From CAVQRB01 sp963715055 (lineage in GTDB: Bacteria > Pseudomonadota > Alphaproteobacteria > Rhodobacterales > Rhodobacteraceae), in NCBI GenBank assembly GCA_963715055.1, contig CAVQRB010000002.1:532293-596292 (forward strand): a stretch of 64,000 bases of DNA, written 5' to 3'. The translations under genes and the position numbers were made by a program. The notes below the pieces were generated by a model. That model saw only the letters and a list, made by a program, of their open reading frames with translations. It had not been told where the DNA came from and ran no database searches. Numbering within the stretch: position 1 is the first letter of the stretch; every line of letters starts with the position of its first letter. Of this stretch, positions 17,194 through 26,535 are shown in pieces.

Positions 17194-18504
17194 TTAGCGT
17201 TTGATGTTGGTCGTTTCCTGCAGCATCTCGTCAACAGTCTGAATGACCTTCGCATTGGAGGAATAAGCTCGTTGTGTCTTGATCATATCGGTCAACTCGC
17301 CAGCAACATCCGTGGTGCTCTCTTCCCGCGCAAAGGATACGATGTCACCCGTAGGACCGTCGCCGGCATCCCAGAGAAAGAACGAACCGCTTTCCCGAGA
17401 GGGCAGATAGGTCTGGCTGTCGAAAGCCTGCAAACCGTTCGGATTCGAAACGTTCACCAGCGGCACCTTGTAGATCGTGCGGATTTCACCAGTATCGAAG
17501 GTCGCACGCACGAAACCGTTGGGATCCACATCCACGCCGACGAAGTTACCGATTGCAGACCCGTCTTTCGTTACCGAAATCGGTGCGAAACTATAGGACA
17601 GCTGGGACAAACCCTCGGTGTCACCAATCGCCCCGATGTCTATTTCGATAGGACCGGCGCCCACATTTATGGTCAACAGGCCTGTTGCTGGATCATAGGG
17701 GCTGCTTCCAGGCGCCGGAACGACAGATGCGAGACTTCCACCCCCGGTTCGTGCGTCATTGAAGGCAAGAGTATATTGACCGATTGAGACCGTTGGGTTC
17801 GTCGAATCGAACAACTCCATCGTCCACTCGTTGCTCGCAGGCGCACCGGCAGCAGGCACGGTCGGCGCAAAGGTAATGTTGACGCTTTGCGATGTGCCGA
17901 GGTTGTCGAAATACTCCACCGATATCTGCTCGCTCAGACCGGGCGCACCCGCCTGGGTCGAGGTTGCCGGCAGGTTGATGCCGAGGGACATGGAGGTTGT
18001 CGGGTTTCCTGCCAATTGGCCGGTGTTGATCCGGACAGGTTGCAGACCGTCAGCCGTATCACGCGGATAGGGCGGAATTGTACCGTTCGGAAGCGCCGGC
18101 CATCCCATCAGGACGAGACCGGATTGTGAGGTGAGGTATCCTTGCGAGTCAGTCCGAAACGACCCGGTTGTGGCCATAAACATCTGCGCGTTCGTACCAG
18201 CAGTCTTGACCTGCGCGGCCTGGGCAACTGGAAGCATACCCTTGCCGCGGACCGCAAGATCCGTGGCATTTGACGTTGATACAAGGGTGCCACGTTGATC
18301 GATGAGGCGTTGCGAATCTGCGCGAACGCCGCCGGCGACATAGGACCCGCCACCCGAAGACAGCACCATCGATTCGAAATTCGTTTCCACCCGCTTGTAT
18401 CCGAACGTCGATGAGTTAGCGATATTGTCCGAAATCGACGCCAATCGCTGTGCATTGGTCTGCAATCCCGCGACACCGGCATTGAGCGAGGAGGAAATCG
18501 ACAT
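17194..18504 (-). CDS. flgE: flagellar hook protein FlgE
   Basis: A 436-residue hook protein. The N-terminus MSISSSLNAGVAGLQTNAQ with LASISDNIANSSTFGYKRVE is the rod/hook motif; FMATTGSFRTDSQGYLTSQS and the C-terminal GELTDMIKTQRAYSSNAKVI, VDEMLQETTNIKR are standard. I chose the ATG at 18504 over the GTG two codons upstream because AGAAAGG lies seven bases before it and the family begins with MSISS. Transcribed with flgK, flgL and flgI. Confidence 0.95.
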   Translation of the reverse strand: MSISSSLNAGVAGLQTNAQRLASISDNIANSSTFGYKRVETNFESMVLSSGGGSYVAGGVRADSQRLIDQRGTLVSTSNATDLAVRGKGMLPVAQAAQVKTAGTNAQMFMATTGSFRTDSQGYLTSQSGLVLMGWPALPNGTIPPYPRDTADGLQPVRINTGQLAGNPTTSMSLGINLPATSTQAGAPGLSEQISVEYFDNLGTSQSVNITFAPTVPAAGAPASNEWTMELFDSTNPTVSIGQYTLAFNDARTGGGSLASVVPAPGSSPYDPATGLLTINVGAGPIEIDIGAIGDTEGLSQLSYSFAPISVTKDGSAIGNFVGVDVDPNGFVRATFDTGEIRTIYKVPLVNVSNPNGLQAFDSQTYLPSRESGSFFLWDAGDGPTGDIVSFAREESTTDVAGELTDMIKTQRAYSSNAKVIQTVDEMLQETTNIKR

Positions 18505-18604
18505 GGGCACGCCTTTCTGATGTGATGGTCTGGTGACCTAACAGATAGCTGCCCGAGCTTAATGCGGTGCTAACAGATAAAATCCGCCTTATTTCAGCCT
18601 CAAT

Positions 18605-19441
18605 TCAACGCAGCAGAATGATTTCGACACGGTCATTGCGGGCCGCCAGCGGATTTGAGTGTGCAAGCTCCCGGTCCGCATGGCCGGTAACCCGCTGCAT
18701 GCGCTGGGTATGGACCTGATTGCCTTCGATCATTTCGCGGGTACGTGACGCGCGCTGATAGGACATCTCCCAAACGGGATTGTTCAGCAGAACCATAGGC
18801 TTACCGCGCACATGACCTTCGATCGCAATGCTGTTCTCCACCAGCCGTGAGACTTCCGACACCAAATCGATCAATGCGACGAACAACTCGGTCGGTTGAT
18901 CGCCATCGCCTTCGAAAATCGGGGTGTCTTCAAGCGCGAAGAGCTCGATGACCAATCCCTCATCAGTGATACGGGTGTTTACATGTTCAAGCACATTGTC
19001 GATGACCGTGCTTTCGCCTCCCCGGCCCAGCAGTTCATCGACCAGCGCTTGAAGCTCCGCGTCGGAACTCCGTTCGGCACCGCCGTCGTCCTGCGTACCG
19101 GAGTCACCGCGGGCCTGCTCTTTTTGCGTGGCGTGCTGCGCCGAGGCCCCAAGACCATTCTGCGGCAAGGTTTCTTCCGAGAAAATGCTATCGCCACCGA
19201 ATGCGCCATCGCCACCGCCAGAAATGCGGTTTACCGGAATGGTCGGCGAGAAGTAGTCGGCCAGACCCTGCCTTTGTTGCTCAGTCGTTGCATTCAACAG
19301 CCACATCATCATGAAAAAAGCCATCATTGCAGTCACGAAGTCGGCATATGCCACCTTCCAGGCGCCACCATGGTGTCCGCCCGCTACAACTTTCTTTTTT
19401 CTCTTGATGATGACTGGTGCCAGATTGCTCTGCGCGCCCAT
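18605..19441 (-). CDS. motB: flagellar motor stator protein MotB
   Basis: A 278-residue MotB. After a basic N-terminus (IIKRKKKVV) comes GGAWKVAYADFVTAMMAFFM, a single membrane helix whose Asp34 is the proton-carrying residue of the stator channel. An extended linker with SPTIPVNRISGGG follows, then an OmpA-like peptidoglycan-binding domain (AIEGHVRGKP, RASRTREMIEG, MQRVTGHADRELAHSNPLAA, NDRVEIILL). It works with MotA, whose gene is not in the window; the 100-base gap to flgE suggests a separate promoter for the flgE run. Confidence 0.93.
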   Translation of the reverse strand: MGAQSNLAPVIIKRKKKVVAGGHHGGAWKVAYADFVTAMMAFFMMMWLLNATTEQQRQGLADYFSPTIPVNRISGGGDGAFGGDSIFSEETLPQNGLGASAQHATQKEQARGDSGTQDDGGAERSSDAELQALVDELLGRGGESTVIDNVLEHVNTRITDEGLVIELFALEDTPIFEGDGDQPTELFVALIDLVSEVSRLVENSIAIEGHVRGKPMVLLNNPVWEMSYQRASRTREMIEGNQVHTQRMQRVTGHADRELAHSNPLAARNDRVEIILLR

Positions 19442-19613
19442 ATCTCCACCACTCTTAAATCACCCGAAGGCAGTCTTAGCGGCGAGTTGTTTCAGTAGGC
19501 TTAACGAGGCCCGGATATCTGAACTTCCTTTCCGAAAATCGAAGAACGCGAGTTTCTCGATCTGTCAAAAAGGTCTTTTCCGTGCAACCGCGCCTCACGA
19601 AGCGGTGGCCGGT

Positions 19614-20507
19614 CTAGGGCGCTGCCGACCTGGCTCGATCCAGGGTCAATTGTTTTTGCCTTTCCCTGAACCTTTGCTTGTCCTCATCCGACGTTTCATC
19701 GACGCAGTGATGACAACTGACGCCGGCCTCATACTCCGGGCGTTCCGTGTCGCCGGGCCGGATCGGACGCCGACACCCGTGACAGAGCAGGTATTGGCCC
19801 TCTTCAAGGCCATGCCGAACACTTACGCGGTTATCGAACACGAAGCACTCGCCGTGCCATGCGCTTTGTGACTCAGGCACTTCCTCGAGGTATTTCAGGA
19901 TCCCGCCCTTGAGATGAAAGACGTCCTCGACGCCCTGTCCGAGCAGGAAATTCGTTGATTTCTCGCATCGAATGCCGCCCGTGCAGAACATCGCGATCTT
20001 CTTGTTGTGGAACCTAGCCTTATTCGCCTCCCACCAGCCGGGAAAATCACCGAAGCTGGATGTTTTCGGATCAATGGCACCCTCGAACGTGCCGATGGCC
20101 ACTTCATAATCATTGCGCGTGTCGATCACAGCGACATCGGGCTGCGCGATCAGGTCATTCCAGTCCTTTGCCTCGACATAGTGACCGACCCTGGCGCGTG
20201 GATCGATATCGGGCTGCCCCATGGTCACGATCTCCCGCTTCAGCCGCACCTTCATCCTGCCGAACGGCGGCGTGTTGCTGAAGGACTCCTTCCATTCGAG
20301 ATCGGCACAGCCCGGCAGACCCCGGATATGCGCGAGCACCGCTTCGATGCCATTGTGCGGCCCGGCAATGGTTCCATTGATGCCTTCCGTGGCCAGCAGC
20401 AGCGAACCACGCACCTCCATACGCAGACACAGGTCCAGCAGGGCAGGCTTGAGACCCGCCGGATCCGGAAACCGGGTGAAATGATAGAGAGCCACAATCC
20501 TGAACAT
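19614..20507 (-). CDS. trhO: tRNA uridine(34) hydroxylase TrhO (rhodanese-domain protein, YceA family)
   Basis: A 297-residue YceA-type protein, which hydroxylates U34 of certain tRNAs in an oxygen-dependent reaction. An N-terminal acylphosphatase-like domain (LYHFTRFPDPAGLKPALLDL, LLLATEGINGTIAGP) precedes a rhodanese domain with VAVIDTRNDYEVAIGTFEGA and the active-site loop CTGGIRCEKS; the C-terminus has CHGCRRP and CHHCVDE cysteine pairs. The start at 20507 is chosen because the family begins FRIVALYHF; upstream in-frame sequence is not homologous. It interrupts the flagellar region and has no obvious functional link to it. Confidence 0.92.
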   Translation of the reverse strand: MFRIVALYHFTRFPDPAGLKPALLDLCLRMEVRGSLLLATEGINGTIAGPHNGIEAVLAHIRGLPGCADLEWKESFSNTPPFGRMKVRLKREIVTMGQPDIDPRARVGHYVEAKDWNDLIAQPDVAVIDTRNDYEVAIGTFEGAIDPKTSSFGDFPGWWEANKARFHNKKIAMFCTGGIRCEKSTNFLLGQGVEDVFHLKGGILKYLEEVPESQSAWHGECFVFDNRVSVRHGLEEGQYLLCHGCRRPIRPGDTERPEYEAGVSCHHCVDETSDEDKQRFRERQKQLTLDRARSAAP

Positions 20508-20645
20508 GGGCGACCAGATACGCTTCCTGAAACCCGCAGGCAAGGGTGGAGCGGACGAACAGGTCACGCGCGGAGGCAGCATCGTCGCCATTGACCTCGA
20601 CCTCTGCCACCCTTAGGCAAAAGTCGAGAATGGAGAGCCTGACCG

Positions 20646-21254
20646 ATGCAACACGCGCTGATCGTGATCGATGTTCAGAACGATTTCTGCCCGGGCGGCG
20701 CGCTGGCAGTTCCCGAAGGCGCCGCCATCGTGGATGGAATCAACGCACTGATGGAGGACGCGGAAGCGGTCATCCTCACTCAGGACTGGCATCCAGCGGG
20801 CCATTCCTCCTTCGCCTCGTCACATGCCGGCAGGAACCCATATGACATGATCGAGATGCCCTATGGACAGCAGGTTCTCTGGCCGGATCATTGCATTCAG
20901 GGAAGCGCGGGCGCGGAGTTCCACCAGACACTTAACAAGAATGCCGCCGACCTGATCATCCGCAAGGGTTTCAACCCGGACATCGACAGCTACTCGGCCT
21001 TCTTCGAGAACGATCATAAAACGCCTACCGGGCTGGAAGGCTACCTGCGCACGCGCGGAATAACGCGCCTGACAATGGTCGGTCTGGCACTGGATTTCTG
21101 CGTGAACTATTCAGCCGTGGATGCGGCGCGGTCGGGTTTCGACGTGACCGTGCGCTCCGATCTCTGCCGCGCGATTGATCTCAACGGATCGCTGGACGCG
21201 GCACTGACCGCGATGCGCGCCTCAGGCGTGAAAGTGAGCAATACCAATGGTTGA
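20646..21254 (+). CDS. pncA: bifunctional nicotinamidase/pyrazinamidase
   Basis: A 202-residue PncA that deamidates nicotinamide to nicotinate for NAD salvage. The catalytic triad can be seen: Asp in VIDVQNDFCPGGAL, Lys in IIRKGFNPDIDSYSAF, and Cys in VGLALDFCVNYSAVDA. Metal-binding residues lie in TQDWHPAGHSSFASSH. GHSSF and WPDHCIQGSAGAEFH are typical. It overlaps pncB by eight bases and the two enzymes catalyse consecutive steps. Confidence 0.96.
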   Translation: MQHALIVIDVQNDFCPGGALAVPEGAAIVDGINALMEDAEAVILTQDWHPAGHSSFASSHAGRNPYDMIEMPYGQQVLWPDHCIQGSAGAEFHQTLNKNAADLIIRKGFNPDIDSYSAFFENDHKTPTGLEGYLRTRGITRLTMVGLALDFCVNYSAVDAARSGFDVTVRSDLCRAIDLNGSLDAALTAMRASGVKVSNTNG

Positions 21255-22539
21255 TATCGCCACACGGGTCTGGAACCACAAGTGGAAGATCGATCCAATC
21301 GTCCGGTCGCTGATCGACACGGATTTCTACAAACTGCTGATGTGCCAATCGGTGTTCCGCAACAAGCCGGAAACACGCGTCACTTTCAGCCTGATCAACC
21401 GCTCCAAACATGTACCACTGGCCGAGCTGATCGATGAGGGAGAATTGCGCGAACAACTCGACCACATCAGGTCCCTGTCGCTGTCGCGCGGAGAAAGCAC
21501 CTGGCTGCGCGGCAATACCTTCTACGGCAAGCGACAGATGTTCCGGTCGGATTTCATGGAATGGTTCGAAGCGCTCCGGTTGCCGCCCTATTACCTCGAA
21601 CGGAAGGGCGACCAGTATGAACTGACTTTCGAAGGCAATTGGCCCGAAGTGATGCTCTGGGAAATCCCGGCACTTGCCGTCCTGATGGAGCTGCGCGGGC
21701 GCTCGGTCCTCAACCGGATGGGCAAGTTCGAGCTTCAGGTTCTCTATGCCCGCGCCATGACCCGCGTCTGGGAGAAGATCGAGGCCATGCGCGACCTGCG
21801 CGGTCTTTCGATCGCTGATTTCGGCACAAGGCGGCGGCACAGCTATCTCTGGCAGGACTGGTGTGTTCAGGCCATGCAGGAAGGGCTGGGGACGGCCTTC
21901 ACCGGGACCTCGAACTGCAAGATCGCGATGACGCGGGAGCTGGAAGCCATCGGGACCAATGCCCATGAATTGCCGATGGTCTACGCGGCCTTGTCCGAAA
22001 CCGATGCGGACCTTGCCCGTGCGCCCTACGATGTCCTGTCCGACTGGCATGAGGAGCATGACGGCAATCTGCGCATCATTTTGCCCGATACATTCGGCAC
22101 CGCGGGGTTCCTGCAAAACGCCCCGGACTGGCTGGCGGGATGGACGGGCATCCGCATCGACAGCGGGGATCCCGCGACCGCGGCCGAACTGGCGATCAAA
22201 TGGTGGCAGGAACGCGGGGAGGATCCGCGAACCAAACGCATCATCTTCAGCGACGGCCTGGACGTGGACAAGATCAGGACGCTGCACCAGCAGTTTTCCG
22301 GTCGCGTGAACGTGTCCTTCGGATGGGGGACACTTCTGACCAACGACTTCCGCGATCTGGTGCCCGATGACAGCCTCGCACCCTTCTCGCTTGTCTGCAA
22401 AGCCGTCGAGGCCAATGGCCGCCCGACGGTCAAACTATCCGACAACCCCAACAAGGCCATGGGCCCGGCTTCCGAAATCGAACGCTACAAACGGGTTTTC
22501 GGCGTCGGGCAACAACGCGCGCAAGCCGTGATCGTCTGA
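21247..22539 (+). CDS. pncB: nicotinate phosphoribosyltransferase
   Basis: A 430-residue PncB that makes nicotinate mononucleotide from nicotinate, PRPP and ATP. Markers include LIDTDFYKLLMCQSVF near the N-terminus, FGTRRRHSYLWQD, TGTSNCKIAMTRELEAIGTN, WTGIRIDSGDPATAAELA, and SDGLDVDKI, all conserved in the family. Translationally coupled to pncA and followed by a terminator, so pncA-pncB is a compact salvage operon. Confidence 0.95.
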   Translation: MVDIATRVWNHKWKIDPIVRSLIDTDFYKLLMCQSVFRNKPETRVTFSLINRSKHVPLAELIDEGELREQLDHIRSLSLSRGESTWLRGNTFYGKRQMFRSDFMEWFEALRLPPYYLERKGDQYELTFEGNWPEVMLWEIPALAVLMELRGRSVLNRMGKFELQVLYARAMTRVWEKIEAMRDLRGLSIADFGTRRRHSYLWQDWCVQAMQEGLGTAFTGTSNCKIAMTRELEAIGTNAHELPMVYAALSETDADLARAPYDVLSDWHEEHDGNLRIILPDTFGTAGFLQNAPDWLAGWTGIRIDSGDPATAAELAIKWWQERGEDPRTKRIIFSDGLDVDKIRTLHQQFSGRVNVSFGWGTLLTNDFRDLVPDDSLAPFSLVCKAVEANGRPTVKLSDNPNKAMGPASEIERYKRVFGVGQQRAQAVIV

Positions 22540-22562
22540 TCTTTCGCAAAGGTTGGCCGGAT

Positions 22563-22594
22563 CGCCGCACCCCGAAAGGCGCGGCGTCATTTTT
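22563..22594 (+). terminator. rho-independent terminator after pncB
   Basis: CGCCGCACC (22563-22571) pairs with GGCGCGGCG (22578-22586) with one mismatch and a short loop, followed by TCATTTTT. It lies 24 bases after the pncB stop. Confidence 0.75.
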
Positions 22595-22631
22595 GTGGAT
22601 TACGTCGCAAGCCCGAAGTCGTTTCCGGCCT

Positions 22632-23024
22632 TCAGTTCAAGGCGAAGTCAGGAAGCACCGGCCCGCAGGTATGGGTTGCCCTGAACTCGCGGCGGGTGAC
22701 GTCCTTCTGGCGCCGGTAGGTCGTGGTGGAATTCTCCGGCAACATGAGATGCAGACGCTCGCTCCGTCGCCGGATACCGATGCCTGTCTTCTTCGCGACC
22801 TTGTAGAGGTTGATCATCACCGTGGGTTTCGACCATCCGGTCTCCAGCATGATCTGCTCGACCGTCACACCGGCACCGAGAGCGGAGATGAGATAATCCG
22901 CTGCCGTGCCTTCATCCGGCAACCGAAGGTCGGAGTCATGTCTGGCGGGCATCACCAGAACCCGATCGGCCTCGCGGCCCTGCAGTGCTGCCAGTCTTCT
23001 TGATTTGGCTAAATCTATAATCAC
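22632..23024 (-). CDS. hypothetical protein with HTH-like segment
   Basis: A 130-residue protein. The centre, GVTVEQIMLETGWSKPTVMI followed by NLYKVAKKTGIGIRRRSERL, looks like a helix-turn-helix and faintly recalls the DUF3489 group of small HTH proteins; this is a weak resemblance. The C-terminus (TTTYRRQKDVTRREFRATHT) is basic. There is no signal peptide. It is a possible DNA-binding regulator lying between pncB and fliI. Whether it acts on the flagellar genes is a guess from position only. Confidence 0.6.
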   Translation of the reverse strand: MIIDLAKSRRLAALQGREADRVLVMPARHDSDLRLPDEGTAADYLISALGAGVTVEQIMLETGWSKPTVMINLYKVAKKTGIGIRRRSERLHLMLPENSTTTYRRQKDVTRREFRATHTCGPVLPDFALN

Positions 23025-23672
23025 GATCTTGTCCTTTCTTTTAAATCAATTGTCGAAACGCGCGATTTCTTCCTCTGTGCGGGAGAATGAGGTCATCAGA
23101 AATGCTCTGCCGGTGCGAAGATCCTATACCCTGCGCATGGATCACAGAATCCCCTCGCATTCGCTTTGATGACCCTCCGGATGGGTCGAAAACCCTATCG
23201 GAACCACGTATCGACCTGCGGCAGATGCGCCGGTCGTCTCCCGTTCCCGAGCATCATTTCCCTGTCTGCTGGACATGTTTTCCCCCTTTCATCCACACCC
23301 TATTGAAACCGGCATGGCACCATCTTTGCCCAAGTATTGCCATACTTCTGCTTGGTTTCAATTTTCTCGGTGAATCAACTGGGGAGCGGGAAACAGTCGC
23401 CTGGAAGATCTGAATTTGTCGCACAAAGGCCGACACGCAAGGGTGGAAAATCGCACCATACGTCACTCAAATTATTGATATATATACATTATTAATGTTT
23501 CTTTCGACTTTTCAATTGTCGATTGAAGATCACTACGCTCCAAAGCGAATCATCTGGCACCCAAGATGGCATCAAAGCCGCAAGAGTCTTCGCCGCTCGC
23601 CAAAAGCACCCGAATAAGGCAGAACCATGGCAGAGGATGCGTCCGACCCGGCAAGGTCGTTCTGCGGCTTGT
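23025..23672. other. AT-richer intergenic region between the HTH-like gene and fliI
   Basis: No gene is seen in about 650 bases. A stretch around 23470-23515 is notably AT-rich (TTGATATATATACATTATTA) in an otherwise GC-rich window. The 11-mer TCAATTGTCGA occurs twice, at 23046-23056 just upstream of the HTH-like gene and at 23512-23522. It probably contains the promoter of the minus-strand HTH-like gene and decayed sequence. Confidence 0.45.
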
Positions 23673-24998
23673 CTACATCTTCACCCGACGCAGGATCAGT
23701 TCCAGTTGCGTGAAGCTGTTGGACACGCTTTGGCGTTCGGACTTCGCGAGGAAGGCATCAAGTTCCGGCCAAACCTGAATGGCAGCGTCCAGCTCAGGAT
23801 CACTACCGGCGACATAAAGCCCTGCCTGAACCATCATCGCATTGCGATCATAGAGCGAGAGCAGTCGTCGAGCCTTCTTCAGGAGTTCGTTTTCCTTCTC
23901 GCTCGCCGCATCCGGCAAACTCCTCGAGACGGACCTCAGAACATCGATTGCGGGGTAGCGTCCACGTTCCGCGATACCACGGTCCAGAATGACATGCCCA
24001 TCGAGCACGCCGCGCAGGATATCCGCAATCGGTTCTTCCATATCCGAGCCCGCGACCAGAACGCTGAAGACACCCGTGATATTGCCCTGTGCCTCCTTGC
24101 CCGGCCCGGCCCGTTCGCAAAGCGACATGATGAGGTGTGCCGTGGATGGCGGATAGCCCCGGAGAACCGGCGCCTCCCCCCCTGCGACTGCGACCTCGCG
24201 GTGAGCTTCGGCGAAGCGCGTGATGGAATCGGCGAGAAACAAAACGGACTTTCCCTGATCCCTGAAATGCTCGGCGACGGACATCGCAGCCCAGGCGCAT
24301 CGGCGTCGGATCAGGGGCGACTGGTCTGATGTGGCGCAGATCACCACCGCACGTCGCAACCCTTCGGGACCAAGCACCTTTTCAATGAAATGGCGCAACT
24401 CGCGCCCGCGTTCGCCGATCATCGCGATCACCACGATGTCGGATTTCATGTTCTGCGCCAGGTGGCCCAGCAGGCTCGACTTGCCGACCCCGGAACCGGC
24501 AAAGAGGCCAATTCTCTGGCCTTCCACAATAGGCAGCATCGTATTCAGCCCTGCCATGCCCGTGTTCAGGCGCTCTCCCATCGCACGGCGCGCACTGGCG
24601 TCGGGCGGCGCGCTTCGAAGACCCCTGGCCAAAGCACCACGCAGCAAGGGCCTGCCGTCGATGGGGTTGCCGAAGGGGTCGATGATCCGGCCGATCCACC
24701 CGTCGGACGGAGCGATCCCGCGCGCTTGCAGCAACGCCGCCCGGTCGTTCAGGGCAACGCCGTTGGGCTGCTCGTCCGGCAGCAGGACAAGATGCTCGCC
24801 GTCGAGTTGCAGAACCTCGCCGGACAGCGGTTCACCATGACGGTAGATGATGACCAGATCTCCGATGCGGGCCTTTCCGGCCAGCCCCGAGACATGCACC
24901 ACGCCCGCGTCGACGCGGCATACGCGTCCAATCGCGCGCACAGGATTGAGCTCGGCGATCTGCGCGGTCAGTCCATCAAATGGGATTGGCTTGTTCAT
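23673..24998 (-). CDS. fliI: flagellar export ATPase FliI
   Basis: A 441-residue FliI, the ATPase of the flagellar type III export apparatus. Walker A is GLFAGSGVGKSSLLG; the Walker B/DS region is SVLFLADSITRFAEAHREVA; other blocks are IVVIAMIGERGRELRHFIEK, LRGYPPSTAHLIMSLCERAG, and GVLDGHVILDRGIAERGRYP. The start at 24998 gives the expected N-terminus MNKPIPFDGLTAQIAELNPV; the 44-codon upstream extension is not family-like. It is divergent from flgB with about 80 bases between, which must hold both promoters. Confidence 0.96.
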   Translation of the reverse strand: MNKPIPFDGLTAQIAELNPVRAIGRVCRVDAGVVHVSGLAGKARIGDLVIIYRHGEPLSGEVLQLDGEHLVLLPDEQPNGVALNDRAALLQARGIAPSDGWIGRIIDPFGNPIDGRPLLRGALARGLRSAPPDASARRAMGERLNTGMAGLNTMLPIVEGQRIGLFAGSGVGKSSLLGHLAQNMKSDIVVIAMIGERGRELRHFIEKVLGPEGLRRAVVICATSDQSPLIRRRCAWAAMSVAEHFRDQGKSVLFLADSITRFAEAHREVAVAGGEAPVLRGYPPSTAHLIMSLCERAGPGKEAQGNITGVFSVLVAGSDMEEPIADILRGVLDGHVILDRGIAERGRYPAIDVLRSVSRSLPDAASEKENELLKKARRLLSLYDRNAMMVQAGLYVAGSDPELDAAIQVWPELDAFLAKSERQSVSNSFTQLELILRRVKM

Positions 24999-25079
24999 GG
25001 GAGTCCTTCGGTCAGCGCAAACTCTTTCTAAAGGAATCGGAGTTAAGCCTTGATGAAACCACACGTGGGAGAAACCCCG

Positions 25080-25478
25080 ATGTTCAAAAATCTCGACATC
25101 TTCAGGATGTCCTATGCGATGGCCACGCATGCCGGCCAGAAACAGGCGGTCGCAGCGCAGAATATCGCGAATTCCGATACGCCCGGCTACAAGGCGCGGG
25201 ATATCTCGGATTTTTCGCAGGCCTTCGAAGCCGACAAGTCACTGACCGATTCCGCCGGTCTGCGGTCGTCCCGCGAACGCCATCTGAATGGAGCAATGCC
25301 CGGCCAGACCGCGGACACTTTCGTGGACAAGACGGCAATCGCGTCGCCGAATGGCAATACTGTCTCTCTGGAAACGGAAATGCTGCGGTCGCTCGATGCC
25401 AAGCGTGCCCATGACCGCGCGCTCGCCATCTACAAGTCGTCGATAACCATTCTGCGCGCGACGCTCAGCCGCGCCTGA
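25080..25478 (+). CDS. flgB: flagellar basal-body rod protein FlgB
   Basis: A 132-residue proximal rod protein: MFKNLDIFRMSYAMATHAGQ followed by the rod motif VAAQNIANSDTPGYKARDIS, and a C-terminal helix RSLDAKRAHDRALAIYKSSI. ATG 25080 is chosen over ATG 25053 because GTGGGAGAAA is well spaced and the family begins MFxxLDIF. First gene of a plus-strand run flgB-flgC-fliE-fliQ-flgF-flgG-flgA-flgH-fliL with short gaps throughout. Confidence 0.95.
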   Translation: MFKNLDIFRMSYAMATHAGQKQAVAAQNIANSDTPGYKARDISDFSQAFEADKSLTDSAGLRSSRERHLNGAMPGQTADTFVDKTAIASPNGNTVSLETEMLRSLDAKRAHDRALAIYKSSITILRATLSRA

Positions 25479-25492
25479 AAGGAGCTTTCAAG

Positions 25493-25886
25493 ATGAGTGA
25501 GTTTTCCAAAGCCCTGGGTGTCTCGACAAGCGGACTGAAGGCGCAGGCCACGCGGTTGCGGCATCTGGCCGAGAACATCTCCAACGCGGATACACCCGGC
25601 TACCGCAGAAAGCTGGTGGCCTTCGAAACCGCGATGAACCCGGACCGGGGCGTTTCAACCGTCCAGACCGGCAAGGTGTCGCTCGATGCAGCGCGCGTTG
25701 GAGAGGATCTATGACCCGTCTCATCCGCTGGCTGAAGACGACGGATATTACGACGGATCCAACGTCGACCTGATGATCGAACTCGGCGACGCGAGGGAAG
25801 CGCAACGCAGTTACGAGGCGAACCTGAAAGTCTTTGAGCAAACACGTCAGATGTCGAGCAGCCTGATGGATCTGCTGCGGAAATGA
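25493..25886 (+). pseudogene. flgC: flagellar rod protein FlgC, frameshifted
   Basis: The first frame gives MSEFSKALGVSTSGLKAQAT...ENISNADTPGYRRKLVAFE...GKVSLDAA and then stops at 25714. The second frame (stop at 25886) gives ALERIYDPSHPLAEDDGYYD, GSNVDLMIELGDAREAQRSY and EANLKVFEQTRQMSSSLMDL. Together they make a normal FlgC of about 131 residues; the switch is at GCAGCGCGCGTTGGAG around 25690, and deleting one base from the GCGCGCG run restores it. All other genes of the operon are intact. It is either a true mutation that would abolish the rod, a sequencing error in an alternating GC run, or less likely recoding. Confidence 0.85.
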
Positions 25887-25935
25887 TCACGTGAACACCT
25901 GACTGAGAAACAGACAAAACAGAAGGACATCCAGA

Positions 25936-26262
25936 ATGGATATCAAGACAGTTACCACGGCTCAGAACCTGGGCGCCTCGCGCGCCGCTTCCGCAATCAG
26001 AAGCTATGCGGACGCGCGGCCCGCGACAGAACCGTCGCCCGAGGCGAACGGATTTCTGGACACAGCGAAGTCCGCGGCACTGGATTTCGCAGGCACGCTG
26101 GCCGCAAGCGAGGCGGCGGCCAAGGAATCGATGATCGGCGATGCCGATCCTCACGCGCTCGTGCAGGCGCTCGCTCAGACCGAGCTTGCAGTGGAAACGG
26201 CAGTCGCGGTGCGCAACAAGGTCGTCGAGGCCTATCAGGAAATCCTGAGGATGCCTGTTTAA
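25936..26262 (+). CDS. fliE: flagellar hook-basal body protein FliE
   Basis: A 108-residue FliE, the adaptor between MS ring and rod. The N-terminus is poorly conserved (MDIKTVTTAQNLGASRAASA); the C-terminal half is diagnostic: SMIGDADPHALVQALAQTEL with AVETAVAVRNKVVEAYQEIL and RMPV at the end. Normal length. AGAAGGACATCCAGA precedes the ATG. It ends one base before fliQ. Confidence 0.93.
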   Translation: MDIKTVTTAQNLGASRAASAIRSYADARPATEPSPEANGFLDTAKSAALDFAGTLAASEAAAKESMIGDADPHALVQALAQTELAVETAVAVRNKVVEAYQEILRMPV

Positions 26263-26263
26263 A

Positions 26264-26533
26264 ATGATCAACGAGGTGATCTTTTTCGACACGCTGCGGC
26301 AGGGTTTGTGGATTTCCGTTCTGATTTCCATTCCGATCCTGACGGCGGCACTGGTCACGGGCGTCTCTATCGGCCTCGTGCAGGCCCTGACCTCCATTCA
26401 GGAAATGACGCTGACCTTCGTGCCCAAACTGGCGGCCATCGTCATCGTCTTCTGGATGTCGATGGGCTTCATGACGCAGACTCTCGTGTCCTTCTTTCAC
26501 GAGCGGATCATTCCGCTGATCATCGGAGGCTGA
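26264..26533 (+). CDS. fliQ: flagellar biosynthesis protein FliQ
   Basis: An 89-residue, two-helix membrane component of the flagellar type III export gate. The sequence FFDTLRQGLWISVLISIPIL, TAALVTGVSIGLVQALTSIQ, and EMTLTFVPKLAAIVIVFW is the standard FliQ pattern, including LVQALTSIQEMTL. It is immediately downstream of fliE and immediately upstream of flgF. Confidence 0.96.
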   Translation: MINEVIFFDTLRQGLWISVLISIPILTAALVTGVSIGLVQALTSIQEMTLTFVPKLAAIVIVFWMSMGFMTQTLVSFFHERIIPLIIGG

Positions 26534-26535
26534 CC

